This document shows positions 34,564 through 44,600 of a stretch of DNA of 64,000 nt, piece after piece. Each line of letters begins with the position of its first letter. The stretch's first letter is position 1. The position numbers were made by a program, and so were the translations under genes. A model generated the notes under the pieces. The model searched no databases, had not been told where the DNA came from, and saw nothing but the letters and a program-made list of their open reading frames with translations. The stretch lies in NCBI RefSeq assembly GCF_001455205.1, contig NZ_CP013341.1:1984001-2048000 (forward strand), read 5' to 3'. The DNA comes from Nitrosomonas ureae (GTDB lineage Bacteria; Pseudomonadota; Gammaproteobacteria; Burkholderiales; Nitrosomonadaceae).

Positions 34564-36071
34564 GGTTGATGAGAAGATCCGGTTGACTTAATAGCTTGGG
34601 ATATTTTGCTTGATGTTTGTGGTTTGTTTTCTGATTCCTGAAAGAATTTCTTGCTTTGTTTTAACGTTCTTGTGCGCGGATCCAAAGCGTTTTGTACTGC
34701 ATCGGCAAACAAATTGGCGCTCAATACCAAAGTGAACATAAATCCAAATGCTGCCAGTAATGCCCACCAGACTATCGGTTCGCGTGCCATTTCCAAACGT
34801 GCCGCGTTAATCATAGTGCCAAAGCTCATCGTGGAAGGATCGACACCCACGCCGACATAAGATAAAACCGCTTCGGCCAGAACCAAGCCACTAAAATCCA
34901 TGACCGTCGCAATTAGAACGATGTGCATTACATTCGGTAAAATGTGGCGCGTGATGATGCGCCAATGCGAGACGCCAAAGGCATGGGCTGCCTGGATATA
35001 CTCCAATTCGCGCAGCTTCATGGCTTCGCCGCGAAGCAACCGGCATAAACTGGTCCAACTGGTTACGCCAAGAATAATACAGAGGAATAACAAGCGCAGA
35101 TCGGCGCGTGAGGCGACAGTTTCGAATAATTCCGAATGGGTTTCGATATACACTTGCATCATGAGTACTGCAGCTGCGATCAATAGAACGCTGGGTATGG
35201 AATTCAGTGTGGTATAAATATATTGAATGACATCATCGATCCAGCCGCTAAAATAACCCGCCATAATGCCGAGCAATAGCGCAAACGGCAGCATAATCAG
35301 CGTGGTCAGAGTACCAATGACCAGAGCGACACGAATGCTCTTGAGTGATTGATACAGAATGTCTTGTCCAACCTTGTCAGTGCCTAAGACATGGTAGTGA
35401 CCGGCTAATGCTGTTCCGCAACCGATAATCAGCAGCAGGATTAATAACGTGATCAAAATAGCGTGCCAGGGAATCTCCATTTTGCATCGCAAAATGGTTG
35501 CGATGGTTTGGGTAAAACTTTTCTGATGTCGATGTGACAATAACATGATTAAACCTGCGGTAAACAAGCACCAGAACAGAAAACCAGCCATCAAACCTTT
35601 TACGCTGCGCCATGTAATATCATTGACATGATCCGTATCCGGATTTTGCAGGTGAGCTCCGCCGTATTTAAGCCGGGCGAAGGTTCTAATCTGCTTGCCA
35701 TCGGGAAGCTCAATCGTTTCTTTTGCGTAGAGGTGTGTAGCCAATGGCGCGGAATAGGTCTTTTCCATATTCGTGCGCAATGGTGTTACCAGGAGATCAA
35801 GTACGCTCAAGACTTCCACACTGTAAACGTTTTCTCCATCCGGGGTTTTATGATCGAGAGCGGGGCGAAAATGGATAGTATCGAGTAACCCTACGATCAA
35901 GAAAAAAAGTAGCACTGTCAGTGCGGACATGCCGCTGGCACTATGTCCTACCCGTCTCCAGGGGGTCAATAGATGTTCGTTCTGTCTTACATACCAAATC
36001 AAAAAAAATACAATACCGACGAATAAATATATAAGTGCATCTGTCCACAGGATAATGGGGTTGAAAGGCAT
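34560..36071 (-). CDS. DppC/YejE-like ABC permease with a long N-terminal extension
   Basis: The protein has 503 residues. The C-terminal 290 are a normal binding-protein-dependent permease with the EAA loop (GEAMKLRELEYIQAAHAFG) and HILPNVMHIVLIATV. The N-terminal 210 add membrane helices (about 12-28, 47-65, 160-180) around a periplasmic segment, as in YejE-type subunits. A DppB/YejB partner and a binding protein are not next to it: the upstream gene is an unrelated PstS-like protein. The partner must be elsewhere or lost. Confidence 0.85.
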   Translation of the reverse strand: MPFNPIILWTDALIYLFVGIVFFLIWYVRQNEHLLTPWRRVGHSASGMSALTVLLFFLIVGLLDTIHFRPALDHKTPDGENVYSVEVLSVLDLLVTPLRTNMEKTYSAPLATHLYAKETIELPDGKQIRTFARLKYGGAHLQNPDTDHVNDITWRSVKGLMAGFLFWCLFTAGLIMLLSHRHQKSFTQTIATILRCKMEIPWHAILITLLILLLIIGCGTALAGHYHVLGTDKVGQDILYQSLKSIRVALVIGTLTTLIMLPFALLLGIMAGYFSGWIDDVIQYIYTTLNSIPSVLLIAAAVLMMQVYIETHSELFETVASRADLRLLFLCIILGVTSWTSLCRLLRGEAMKLRELEYIQAAHAFGVSHWRIITRHILPNVMHIVLIATVMDFSGLVLAEAVLSYVGVGVDPSTMSFGTMINAARLEMAREPIVWWALLAAFGFMFTLVLSANLFADAVQNALDPRTRTLKQSKKFFQESENKPQTSSKISQAIKSTGSSHQP

Positions 36072-36362
36072 AAATTAGGTGATTGTTGCAGAGGGGATAA
36101 GGTTATTTAATTGCAATGGGGGACTTATATCATAAATGAATGTTGAATTTGAAAAAATAACACCGGTTAGTAATTTCGTTAAGTAATTATTAACTGGTGT
36201 TGTTAAGGGAACTCTGAATAAGCGCATGTCGAGTCGGGCGATAAATCTATCGCATTGATTGTGAAAGATTCCTCACTACGTCGGCAATGACAGTGCGAGT
36301 TTTTCAAAGCTGCTTTAAAGCCATAAGTAATTTAAATAATTACTTATTTCGTAGGTATGGGT
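36072..36362. other. Intergenic region with a dispersed-repeat-like segment
   Basis: No gene is visible. Bases 36210-36300 hold a small hairpin (GCGATA/TATCGC around 36238-36253) and a GATTCCTCACTACGTCGGCAA-type segment that resembles dispersed intergenic repeats of many bacteria. There is no strong promoter match. Confidence 0.4.
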
Positions 36363-37379
36363 TTAAAAATTTTCGTACTGAAGTCGCTCCTCGCGTCTGA
36401 TCAGCTCGTCGATGGTAAGGCCTATTGCCGGTATCCCACTAAATACCGAACCTGTTCTTTTTTTGTTAAAGTGTTCCAGCATGGTGGTATAAGCTCGAGG
36501 CGGTAATGGAAAAAACTTCGCTTCTTTTACCAGCAAGAGAGCATTTTTTAGATAAAATTCCACAAATTCCTTAATCTCAGGCTTCTCAATGGCTTTCACA
36601 TTGACATAGATAAAGACCGGGCGAGATAAAGGTTGATAGCTGCCATTTTCGACAGTTTCGACCGCGGGAGGAATAGCGCCTTGTCCTTTTCCATTATCTA
36701 TGGCAACAGCTGTGACCTTGTTCTGATTCTCAATGTAATAGGAAAATCCAAAAAATCCTAAGCCATTCTTATCGCTCGCCACACCGTTAACCAATACGTT
36801 GTCATCTGCCGATTCAGTGTAGTCGCTGCGGCTGGATTTTGCCTTGCCTACAATAGCTTTCGTGAAGTAATCATAAGTGCCGGACTCCGGATCGGAGCCA
36901 TAAAGTTTAATAGTTTCATCGGGCCACGTCGGGTTGACCTGCTTCCATCGGGTAATCGTGCCTTGTGCAGCCGGTTCCCATATTTTTTTCAATTCTGCCA
37001 ATGTCATGGCCGTTCCCCAATGATTCTCCGGATTAACTGCTACGGTTAAGGCATCGAAAGCTACCGGGATCTCAATGTATTGAATACGGGAATTTTTACA
37101 ATCTTGCATTTCATTCTTCAGAATGGGTCGCGAGGCATTCACGATATCGATCTCACCACGGCAGAATTTCTTGAAACCGCCACCGCTGCCGGAAATATTG
37201 ACCGTAACATTCACTGTATTTTTTTTTACGATTTGAAATTTATCGGCGACTGCCTTGGTAATGGGATAGACGGTGCTGGAGCCATCAGTTTGGATAACCG
37301 ATTGTGCATTTGCAATACTCATACCTACACAGAGTAGGAACATTATGTTTACTATCTTGAAGGTGTATATTTGCGGCAT
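36363..37379 (-). CDS. pstS: PstS-like phosphate-binding protein
   Basis: The protein has 338 residues from the ATG at 37379, chosen for the AAGGAGG site; the frame runs further to 37442. A signal peptide ends near SIANAQS. The phosphate-loop motifs are [16 protein letters not shown] and [16 protein letters not shown], and [11 protein letters not shown] lies further on. It would bind phosphate in the periplasm for an ABC importer, but no pstCAB follows. The OprP-like porin gene lies 200 bases upstream on the same strand, which fits phosphate uptake. Confidence 0.88.
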   Translation of the reverse strand: MPQIYTFKIVNIMFLLCVGMSIANAQSVIQTDGSSTVYPITKAVADKFQIVKKNTVNVTVNISGSGGGFKKFCRGEIDIVNASRPILKNEMQDCKNSRIQYIEIPVAFDALTVAVNPENHWGTAMTLAELKKIWEPAAQGTITRWKQVNPTWPDETIKLYGSDPESGTYDYFTKAIVGKAKSSRSDYTESADDNVLVNGVASDKNGLGFFGFSYYIENQNKVTAVAIDNGKGQGAIPPAVETVENGSYQPLSRPVFIYVNVKAIEKPEIKEFVEFYLKNALLLVKEAKFFPLPPRAYTTMLEHFNKKRTGSVFSGIPAIGLTIDELIRREERLQYENF

Positions 37380-37572
37380 TTTGTCCTCCTTGTATGAAAT
37401 GGATTGTGTTGGGCTGTCTACTATATAGATCATAATCCACATATTGTTAGCCTATAGTTTAATTGTGGAGGTATTCTGGGGTGATATGAATTAAGACTCA
37501 GAAAATAAATTTAACGTGTAGTGGGAACTCGGAGATTTCTGAGTTCCCATTGTGGGTGCAACGCAAACACTT

Positions 37573-39294
37573 TTAAAAATCAATAGTCCATTGAGTCAAG
37601 AATGCACTCAAATCGCCATTATTCCAGCCATTAGTCCGTGCTCCAGCTCCACCGGAGAATCCATCGGTATTGGTGATTGGTGTTCTAGCCGTATTGATAT
37701 CCAGCATATGTATAACGTTTGCCTGAAACTTAACGTTCGAGTGAGGATACCAATTGAAGCCGAACCTGACCATATCAGCCCGTCCGCCTCTGATGACTCC
37801 CGAATTCATATCAATGTAATCATAGCCGGCAGCAAGTTCGAATGCACCCCATCCCGATCCATTCCATTGAAACGGCCGGTTTGGTCTAATCCGGTTTGCT
37901 GCACCGTTTCTGACATGATAGGCTTTGGATTCCCCGGTCAGGAAGTAACTCACGAAACCATAGTAACCCGTCAAGTGCTCTCCATCATACCCAATCCCAT
38001 TGATATTGGTGCGTAAAAACTCTGCTTGTGCTGAGAAGGGGCCATGGACAAACCATGCTTCCGCACCATATCGATCATAACTGCTTATCTCGCGCCGGTT
38101 CGGATCGTTGAGCGCACCGGTGCTTAAATTGCCGGTGTTCAGGATATTACTGCGATCCACGTTGGTTCCTGGGAATGCGAAAAATGACATACCGCCACCG
38201 CCGCCGTTGGAGCCTTCTCCAACCATAGTGCCATCAGCACGATATTGGGTATTGACTGCGGTGTGTCCTGCGGAGATGCCAACGTGTAGGAACTTGGTCT
38301 CATCTTCCATCCAGGGTCTGCCGCTGACGCGGCCTATACCTTGCCAACCCGTGTCACCCGAACCGTTGTTGCGGCTCTGATTGCCGTTTGCATTCACCGA
38401 AGTTGATGCAGCTGACCACGCCCCTATTGGTTCGGTTTGAAAGGCCAGTCCGGTTTGGAAGCGTGTTACCGCATAATTGGCACCGATACCTGTTTTGTAA
38501 GTATTGGGGTTATCTACAAACGAATTGACTGACATGTGACGCTCGATAAAGGTAAGAAATCGATTGCTGGCCGCTTCTTCCAGACTGAATGGCTCTTTGA
38601 ATGAACCTATTTTATAAGAGAGTGCATCCGTATGATTCAGGCGTACGAAAGCATCCGTAATTCCGGATCCGACAGAACCATTGCCACGGCTAAAATCAAA
38701 CTCGAATTTATAATCCCATATTCTATAAAAAGTGCCTTCAGCACCCAGACGAGCGCGGCGGATATTCATGCCACTATTCAGCTCATTCGCGGTATTGGAC
38801 CCGAAAGCAGGGTCAGGATCATTGACGAAATTATATTGTGAAGCGGGTTGTATCCGTCCATTGAGCGACATTGAAAAATTTCCATCTTTAGTGGCCCAAT
38901 GTAAACCCCGATCATCAAACGTACCATGTATCTTTTCAACATCCTTAACGCGTTCTTCCAGCACTGAGACTTGGCTAGCCAGGCGTTCGTGTATGGTTTT
39001 ATCCGCCACCTCTGCGGTTTTTTCCTCACGCATCGGAGTCGAGCCGGCCACTGTTTCTTTTTTCTCTGATTTAGCAGGTGCCGCGGATGGTGTTGTAGCT
39101 ACTTTGGGGGATTCTGGCTGCATCGGTGGATTATCGGCTTTTACATACGTACCCATATGAATTCTACCCGGTCCAGGTTCCGCAAAAACTTGTTTGGTTT
39201 TTGTATCAACATACAAATCCAATGCATAAGCGTTGGAGATGACACATAAATTGAATATCACTAGAGTTGCTAAAATAGAGCTGAGAAATTTCAT
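37573..39294 (-). CDS. OprO/OprP-type phosphate-selective porin
   Basis: The protein has 573 residues with a signal peptide (residues about 1-24, ending NAYA). A Pro/Lys/Glu-rich linker and a short coiled coil (RLASQVSVLEERVKDVEK) are followed by an OprP-like 16-strand barrel (SLNGRIQPASQYNFVND, GMNIRRARLGAEGTFYR) ending in Phe (LTQWTIDF), the outer-membrane insertion signal. The N-terminal extension is typical of trimeric porins anchored in the periplasm. Pho-box-like sites precede it. Confidence 0.9.
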   Translation of the reverse strand: MKFLSSILATLVIFNLCVISNAYALDLYVDTKTKQVFAEPGPGRIHMGTYVKADNPPMQPESPKVATTPSAAPAKSEKKETVAGSTPMREEKTAEVADKTIHERLASQVSVLEERVKDVEKIHGTFDDRGLHWATKDGNFSMSLNGRIQPASQYNFVNDPDPAFGSNTANELNSGMNIRRARLGAEGTFYRIWDYKFEFDFSRGNGSVGSGITDAFVRLNHTDALSYKIGSFKEPFSLEEAASNRFLTFIERHMSVNSFVDNPNTYKTGIGANYAVTRFQTGLAFQTEPIGAWSAASTSVNANGNQSRNNGSGDTGWQGIGRVSGRPWMEDETKFLHVGISAGHTAVNTQYRADGTMVGEGSNGGGGGMSFFAFPGTNVDRSNILNTGNLSTGALNDPNRREISSYDRYGAEAWFVHGPFSAQAEFLRTNINGIGYDGEHLTGYYGFVSYFLTGESKAYHVRNGAANRIRPNRPFQWNGSGWGAFELAAGYDYIDMNSGVIRGGRADMVRFGFNWYPHSNVKFQANVIHMLDINTARTPITNTDGFSGGAGARTNGWNNGDLSAFLTQWTIDF

Positions 39295-39358
39295 TATCTG
39301 TCGTTAATCCAGGATTGAAAAATAAATTACTAGACGAGACAATATTTATATAACAGCA

Positions 39359-39406
39359 ATGTTACATTTTTGTGACAACATCATTTTTTTTACAGAATTA
39401 TGACAA
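39359..39406 (-). promoter_or_regulatory. Two Pho-box-like sites before the porin gene
   Basis: Read on the minus strand, TTGTCATAATTCTGTAAA (39389-39406) and TTGTCACAAAAATGTAACAT (39359-39378) each resemble the PhoB site, two TGTCA/TGTAA half-sites 11 bases apart. They are about 30 bases apart, 65-110 bases before the porin start. Control by PhoB under phosphate limitation is inferred. The remaining 39407-39654 is AT-rich and holds the amoC leader with AGGAGG; nothing else stands out. Confidence 0.55.
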
Positions 39407-39654
39407 TATTGTTACTCACGAGCTTAGAATTAATTTGTTAATTAGTTGAAAGATCGGATATTAATTTATAAAATATCCCTGCATTTATAGAGTCGCTAAC
39501 TACTTTGTAAATGCCCGGCGGAGTTTTCACAGATTGGTGGGAACTTTCATGATGAAAGAATCTGTCTAATTTGCGTTGAGTGGTGAAAATAATTCTCCAC
39601 ATCAAACAAATTTTTCTATTAACAAACAATCTGTTAAATTAGTAGGAGGCAAAA

Positions 39655-40464
39655 ATGGCAACAACCTATGGCACAACTAGCGGCGCTGCGAGCGCCAACT
39701 ATGACATGTCGCTGTGGTACGACTCGAAATATTACAAGATAGGCATGTTAACGATGCTCTTGGTAGCGATATTTTGGATCTGGTACCAAAGGACATTTGC
39801 GTATTCACATGGCATGGACTCGATGGAGCCGGAATTTGACAAGGTATGGATGGGACTGTGGCGCGTCCACATGACACTGATGCCTTTGTTTGCGTTGGTA
39901 ACCTGGGGCTGGATACTGAAGACCCGCGATACCAAGGAACAACTGGACAATCTGGACACCAAGCTTGAGATCAAACGTTATTTTTACTGGATGATGTGGC
40001 TGGGTGTATATTTGTTTGGTGTTTACTGGGGCGGCAGCTTCTTTACCGAACAAGACGCAAGCTGGCACCAGGTGATTATACGAGACACGAGCTTTACACC
40101 GAGTCACGTAGTGGTGTTTTATGGCTCATTCCCGATGTACATTGTATGTGGAGTAGCGGCATACCTGTACGCGATGACACGTCTGCCATTGTATAGCCGC
40201 GGCACATCTTTCCCGTTGGTAATGGCGATTGCAGGCCCATTGATGATTCTGCCGAACGTAGGGTTGAACGAATGGGGACATGCATTCTGGTTCATGGAAG
40301 AGCTGTTTAGCGCGCCGTTGCACTGGGGCTTTGTGATTCTGGGCTGGGCGGGATTATTCTCAGGTGGTATAGCGGCACAGATTATCACCCGTTACTCTAA
40401 CCTGACCGATGTAACCTGGAACAACGCAAACAGAGAAATTCTGAACAATCGTATCGTTCCTTAG
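39655..40464 (+). CDS. amoC: Ammonia monooxygenase subunit C, stand-alone copy
   Basis: This 269-residue protein is full length. It has several membrane helices (about 30-46, 70-88, 108-128, 152-175, 185-203, 220-240) and the copper-site residues of the PmoC/AmoC family: D134 and H138 in DASWH, and H151 in FTPSH. AmoC is part of the membrane enzyme that oxidises ammonia to hydroxylamine. Here no amoA or amoB follows, so this is the orphan amoC known in Nitrosomonas in addition to the amoCAB operons, where it has been linked to stress recovery. AGGAGG lies seven bases upstream and a hairpin follows at 40496. Confidence 0.95.
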   Translation: MATTYGTTSGAASANYDMSLWYDSKYYKIGMLTMLLVAIFWIWYQRTFAYSHGMDSMEPEFDKVWMGLWRVHMTLMPLFALVTWGWILKTRDTKEQLDNLDTKLEIKRYFYWMMWLGVYLFGVYWGGSFFTEQDASWHQVIIRDTSFTPSHVVVFYGSFPMYIVCGVAAYLYAMTRLPLYSRGTSFPLVMAIAGPLMILPNVGLNEWGHAFWFMEELFSAPLHWGFVILGWAGLFSGGIAAQIITRYSNLTDVTWNNANREILNNRIVP

Positions 40465-40495
40465 CTCTCAACTTTGATGTTGTAGATATAACTTG

Positions 40496-40523
40496 TTCCT
40501 GCCGCTTTCACACGCGGCAGGAA
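40496..40523 (+). terminator. Hairpin after amoC
   Basis: TTCCTGCCGC (40496-40505) pairs with GCGGCAGGAA (40514-40523) around an eight-base loop, 32 bases after the amoC stop. The T-run is weak, so it may stabilise the message end as well as stop transcription. Confidence 0.65.
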
Positions 40524-40604
40524 TCCTTCTGTAGTACGACTGTTTTTCCCATCAGATTATTCGGAGAGATCTGAGTAATTTTCAATTTATCAGGCTAATT
40601 TCTC

Positions 40605-41057
40605 ATGCTGGAAGATATCGTCGCGTCAATACATCAGTGGGTATCCATCGATGTTTTGATCAATTTGACGGTTGCATCGATTATTGGCTTCATTGCTTCT
40701 TTGATTGCGATTCCATGGATTCTGATTCGATTGCCGAGTGATTATTTTGATGTGCGCGTTCCACGTTACTGGATGAAAGATCGTCATCCAATATTGCGCA
40801 TGATTGGATTAGTCGTTAAAAACCTTGTCGGGTTTGTATTTCTGATTGCAGGCTTCCTGATGCTCTTTCTACCGGGGCAAGGTTTGCTGACCATGTTGAT
40901 TGGAATTTCATTATTGGATTTTCCCAATAAGCGTAAGCTGGAAGCCAGAATTATCGGAAAATCGGCACTCTTGAATATTATTAACGCGATGCGCCATAAA
41001 TTCAATAAACCTCCATTGACGTTATCGCCCCATTCAGTAAAACAGCCTTCACTTTAA
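40605..41057 (+). CDS. PGPGW-type membrane protein
   Basis: This 150-residue protein has helices at about residues 17-42 and 68-98 and the family core FLPGQGLLTMLIGISLLDFP. The end is soluble and basic. The function of this family is unknown. It lies 140 bases after amoC with a hairpin between, so it is probably a separate transcript. Confidence 0.75.
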   Translation: MLEDIVASIHQWVSIDVLINLTVASIIGFIASLIAIPWILIRLPSDYFDVRVPRYWMKDRHPILRMIGLVVKNLVGFVFLIAGFLMLFLPGQGLLTMLIGISLLDFPNKRKLEARIIGKSALLNIINAMRHKFNKPPLTLSPHSVKQPSL

Positions 41058-41607
41058 ATTTTAGTTTCTGAAATGGACTGAAACTGAGCTTTCCTTCATT
41101 ATTTCTTCACATCTTCCTTTATAGCTTCTTCACAAGTTTTTCATAATCATATATTCATGATTTAATGAAATAAAATAACTTATTGTGGAAGAATAATCCT
41201 ACAAAAACCAGGACAAAAACTAGGACAAGAATACTACGAAATTGCTGCGGCCTGTCACTTATTTTTTGAGTTCTGTGAGCATATTATCTTATTGCCAGAA
41301 AAGAGAAGTGGGATGAAAGAGTTATAAAGATTATTAACGTATGGCACTTCATTCTGTTGATAGACAAAAACAACATTACGAGAGGGTAAGAATTTCGCAA
41401 TAAATCAGAGTGTTCAATTTGATGTTGGGTAGTCTGTCAAGTAACAGAATACATCTGATTTGGAGGGATAGGGCGTCAGTAATAATATTTTTCTCTCAAA
41501 TTTAAGAGAGAGTTATTAAGAATTATTAATTTAAGTGTAGTAAGTCAGCACAGTGCAGGAAGTGTTTAGCTTGCTCGATTTATAAATAAATACGGGAGTT
41601 AGATAAA
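41058..41607. other. Intergenic region before the peroxidase gene
   Basis: I see no gene in these 550 bases. A small hairpin (CTCTC/GAGAG at 41493-41510) lies about 100 bases before the start, and AGGACAA occurs twice near 41211-41226. The length suggests a long leader or regulatory region for the peroxidase cluster. Confidence 0.4.
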
Positions 41608-44600
41608 ATGGCAAATTTCAGCAGAACCGATCTAGATTTTCTACTTCAGCAAATAGCGATTGCTGATGCAGATTCCGCCGCGCAGCAATCAGGCACTTTC
41701 AACGCATTGCCAGGACTTGTGGGTGATCCGTTGCTGCCTTTTGGTATGCGCAATGTCGATGGCACCTATAACAATCTGGAAGATGGCCAGAGCTTGTTCG
41801 GAGCGGCAGATAGGGTGTTTCCGCGTTTATTGGCGCCTGAATTCAGACCTGGAGAGAATGTGCCTGCAGGTTTTGGGAGCCCGGGTCAGCCAGTGGGCAG
41901 CTCGACAAACTATAGTCAAACATCAGGCTTGGTATTTGATTCGCAACCGCGTTTGATCAGTAATCTGATTGTGGATCAGACCGCCACCAATCCTGCCGCC
42001 GTGATCGCTAATGACGGTGCCGATCCAGTCGAAGGGATTCGCGCCGATGGCACACCGTTTGAAACTTTCTTCATCCCTAATACGACACCCGATGAAGGGC
42101 TATCAGCACCGTTCAATTCGTGGTTTACGCTGTTTGGCCAGTTTTTTGATCACGGATTGGATTTGGTAAATAAGGGCCAAAGCGGTACCGTTTTTGTTCC
42201 ACTGCAACCGGACGATCCGCTATTTGATCCTACGCCGGGTGCGCCTAATTTCATGACCCTGACCAGGGCGACCAATTTGCCCGGCAACGATGGTGTCATA
42301 GGTACTAGTGATGATGGCCGCAATCACATTAACCAGACAACGCCGTTTGTGGATCAGAATCAGACCTATACCTCGCATCCTTCCCATCAGGTGTTTTTGC
42401 GTGAATATGCAATCAATCCAAACACCGGTGATCCGGTCTCAACCGGTAATTTGCTGGAAGGTTCCGGTGGTTTGGGTGGTCTTGCAACTTGGGCCGATAT
42501 TAAAGCACAAGCTCATACCATGCTGGGTCTGAATCTGACCGATGTTGATGTAACGAATCTGCCGCTACTGGCAACTGATACGTATGGCAAGTTTATTCCT
42601 GGTCCCAATGGTTATGCGCAATTGGTGCTGCCGGGAAATAATTTGCTTGAAGGTGATCCGACGGCTAATGGTGGATTGGGGATAAACATTCCAGCGAATG
42701 TGGTTCGCACCGGCCATGCTTTCCTGGATGATATTGCGCACAATGCAGCACCACGCAATTCCAATGGCAGCATGAAGACAGAAGATGGTGATAATGTCAT
42801 CAATCCTGGCCTGCCTGCAGCAGGTGAATACGATGGTGAGTTACTCGACGCGCACTTTATTACCGGTGATGGCCGCGGTAATGAAAATATCGGTTTGACC
42901 ACAGTACACACCGTATTTCATGCTGAGCATAATCGGAAAATTCAAGAGATCAAAGACTTGATTACGGATAGCGGGGACCCTGCATTCATTAACCAATGGA
43001 AGTTACCCGGTAATCAGTGGGATGGCGAGAAATTGTTCCAAGCCGCGCGGTTTGCGACTGAAATGCAGTATCAACACTTGGTATTCGAGGAATTTGCCCG
43101 CAAGGTGCAACCGAATGTCGATGTCTTCATCGGTTATGACAGCACGATCGATCCTGCCATCATGGCCGAGTTTGCCCATGTGGTGTATCGCTTCGGTCAT
43201 TCGATGCTGACTGAAACCGTAGCCAGAACGGATGCAGATGGTAATACCGATGATATTGGATTGATTCAGGCATTCTTGAATCCGGTGGAGTTTGCCGACG
43301 GTTATGCGGATAACCTTGATGCTGCCGCAGCGGTGGTGAGAGGCATGACCAAACAAGTCGGTAATGAAATCGATGAATTTGTCACCGAGGCTTTGCGCAA
43401 TAATCTTGTTGGATTGCCGCTCGATTTGCCGACGATCAACATGACGCGTGCTCGCGATACCGGTATTCCCGGGCTGAACGATGCGCGCCGCATGTTCTTT
43501 GATGATAGTGGCCTGAGTGCCGTGGCGCCTTACGTCAGCTGGAACGATTTTGGCGCGGAACTCAGACACCCTGAATCGCTGGTTAATTTTATTGCCGCGT
43601 ATGGCAATCATCCCAGCATCGCTGCTGCTACTACCAACGCGGATAAACGTGCCGCAGCGCAGGATCTCATAGATAACAATAGTGATTTTATGAATAGCGA
43701 CAATGGCTTCACCACGGCCAATACCGGCTTGGATTCTGTCGATTTCTGGATTGGCGGTTTGGCTGAGGCGCAAGCGCCTTTTGGCGGGTTATTGGGTTCA
43801 ACGTTTAATTTTGTGTTCGAAACCCAAATGGAAAACCTGCAGAACGGCGATCGTTTTTACTATCTGGCGCGTACCGCCGGACTTGATTTCCTCACGCAAC
43901 TGGAAGAAAACTCCTTTGCTGAGATGATCATGCGCAATCTCCCGGATGTGAAACATCTGCCATTCGATGTGTTCTCGACCCCGACTTATACCTTTGAAGC
44001 AGGTGCGCAAAACCCCAGTGGACCGATCATCAATGATCCTGATACACCCTATAACGAAGTTGCGCTTCTTAGAAGAGACACTTCTTTAGGCCCCAATACC
44101 ATTCGCTATAACGGCGGAGAGCATATCGTGATGGGTGGTACGGATGGTGTGAACAGGCTGCGTGCGGGTATTGGTGACGACACGGTATGGGGTGATGGCG
44201 GTAATGATCGTATTGAGGGCAATGCAGGTAACGATTCACTCAATGGCGGCGATGGCAATGACATCATCACCGATACCTCGGGTGACGACAATATCAAAGG
44301 CGGCGATGGTCACGATGTGATCAACGGCGGTGCCGGTATTAATTTGATTTTAGGTGGCTCCGGCGACGATTTTGTGGTGACGGGCAATGATATCTCGGAA
44401 GTGTTTGCCGGTCCGGGTAACGATTTCATTTTCGGCAATGCGCCGAATGAAGTCATGCAGGGAAATGAAGGCGATGACTGGATTCAAACCGGAACAGCCG
44501 ATGGTTCTACCGGTGACAATTTTGATCCGTTCAATCGTGATCCGATTCGCGGCAATGATATGTTTGTGGGTAGTGGCGGTCTCGACGAATTCATTGGCGA

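Noticed and set aside
43003..43773. Antisense frame of 256 residues inside the peroxidase gene
   Set aside because: It lies wholly within a strongly supported gene, has no ribosome site, and is rich in Ile/Arg/His as expected from reverse reading.
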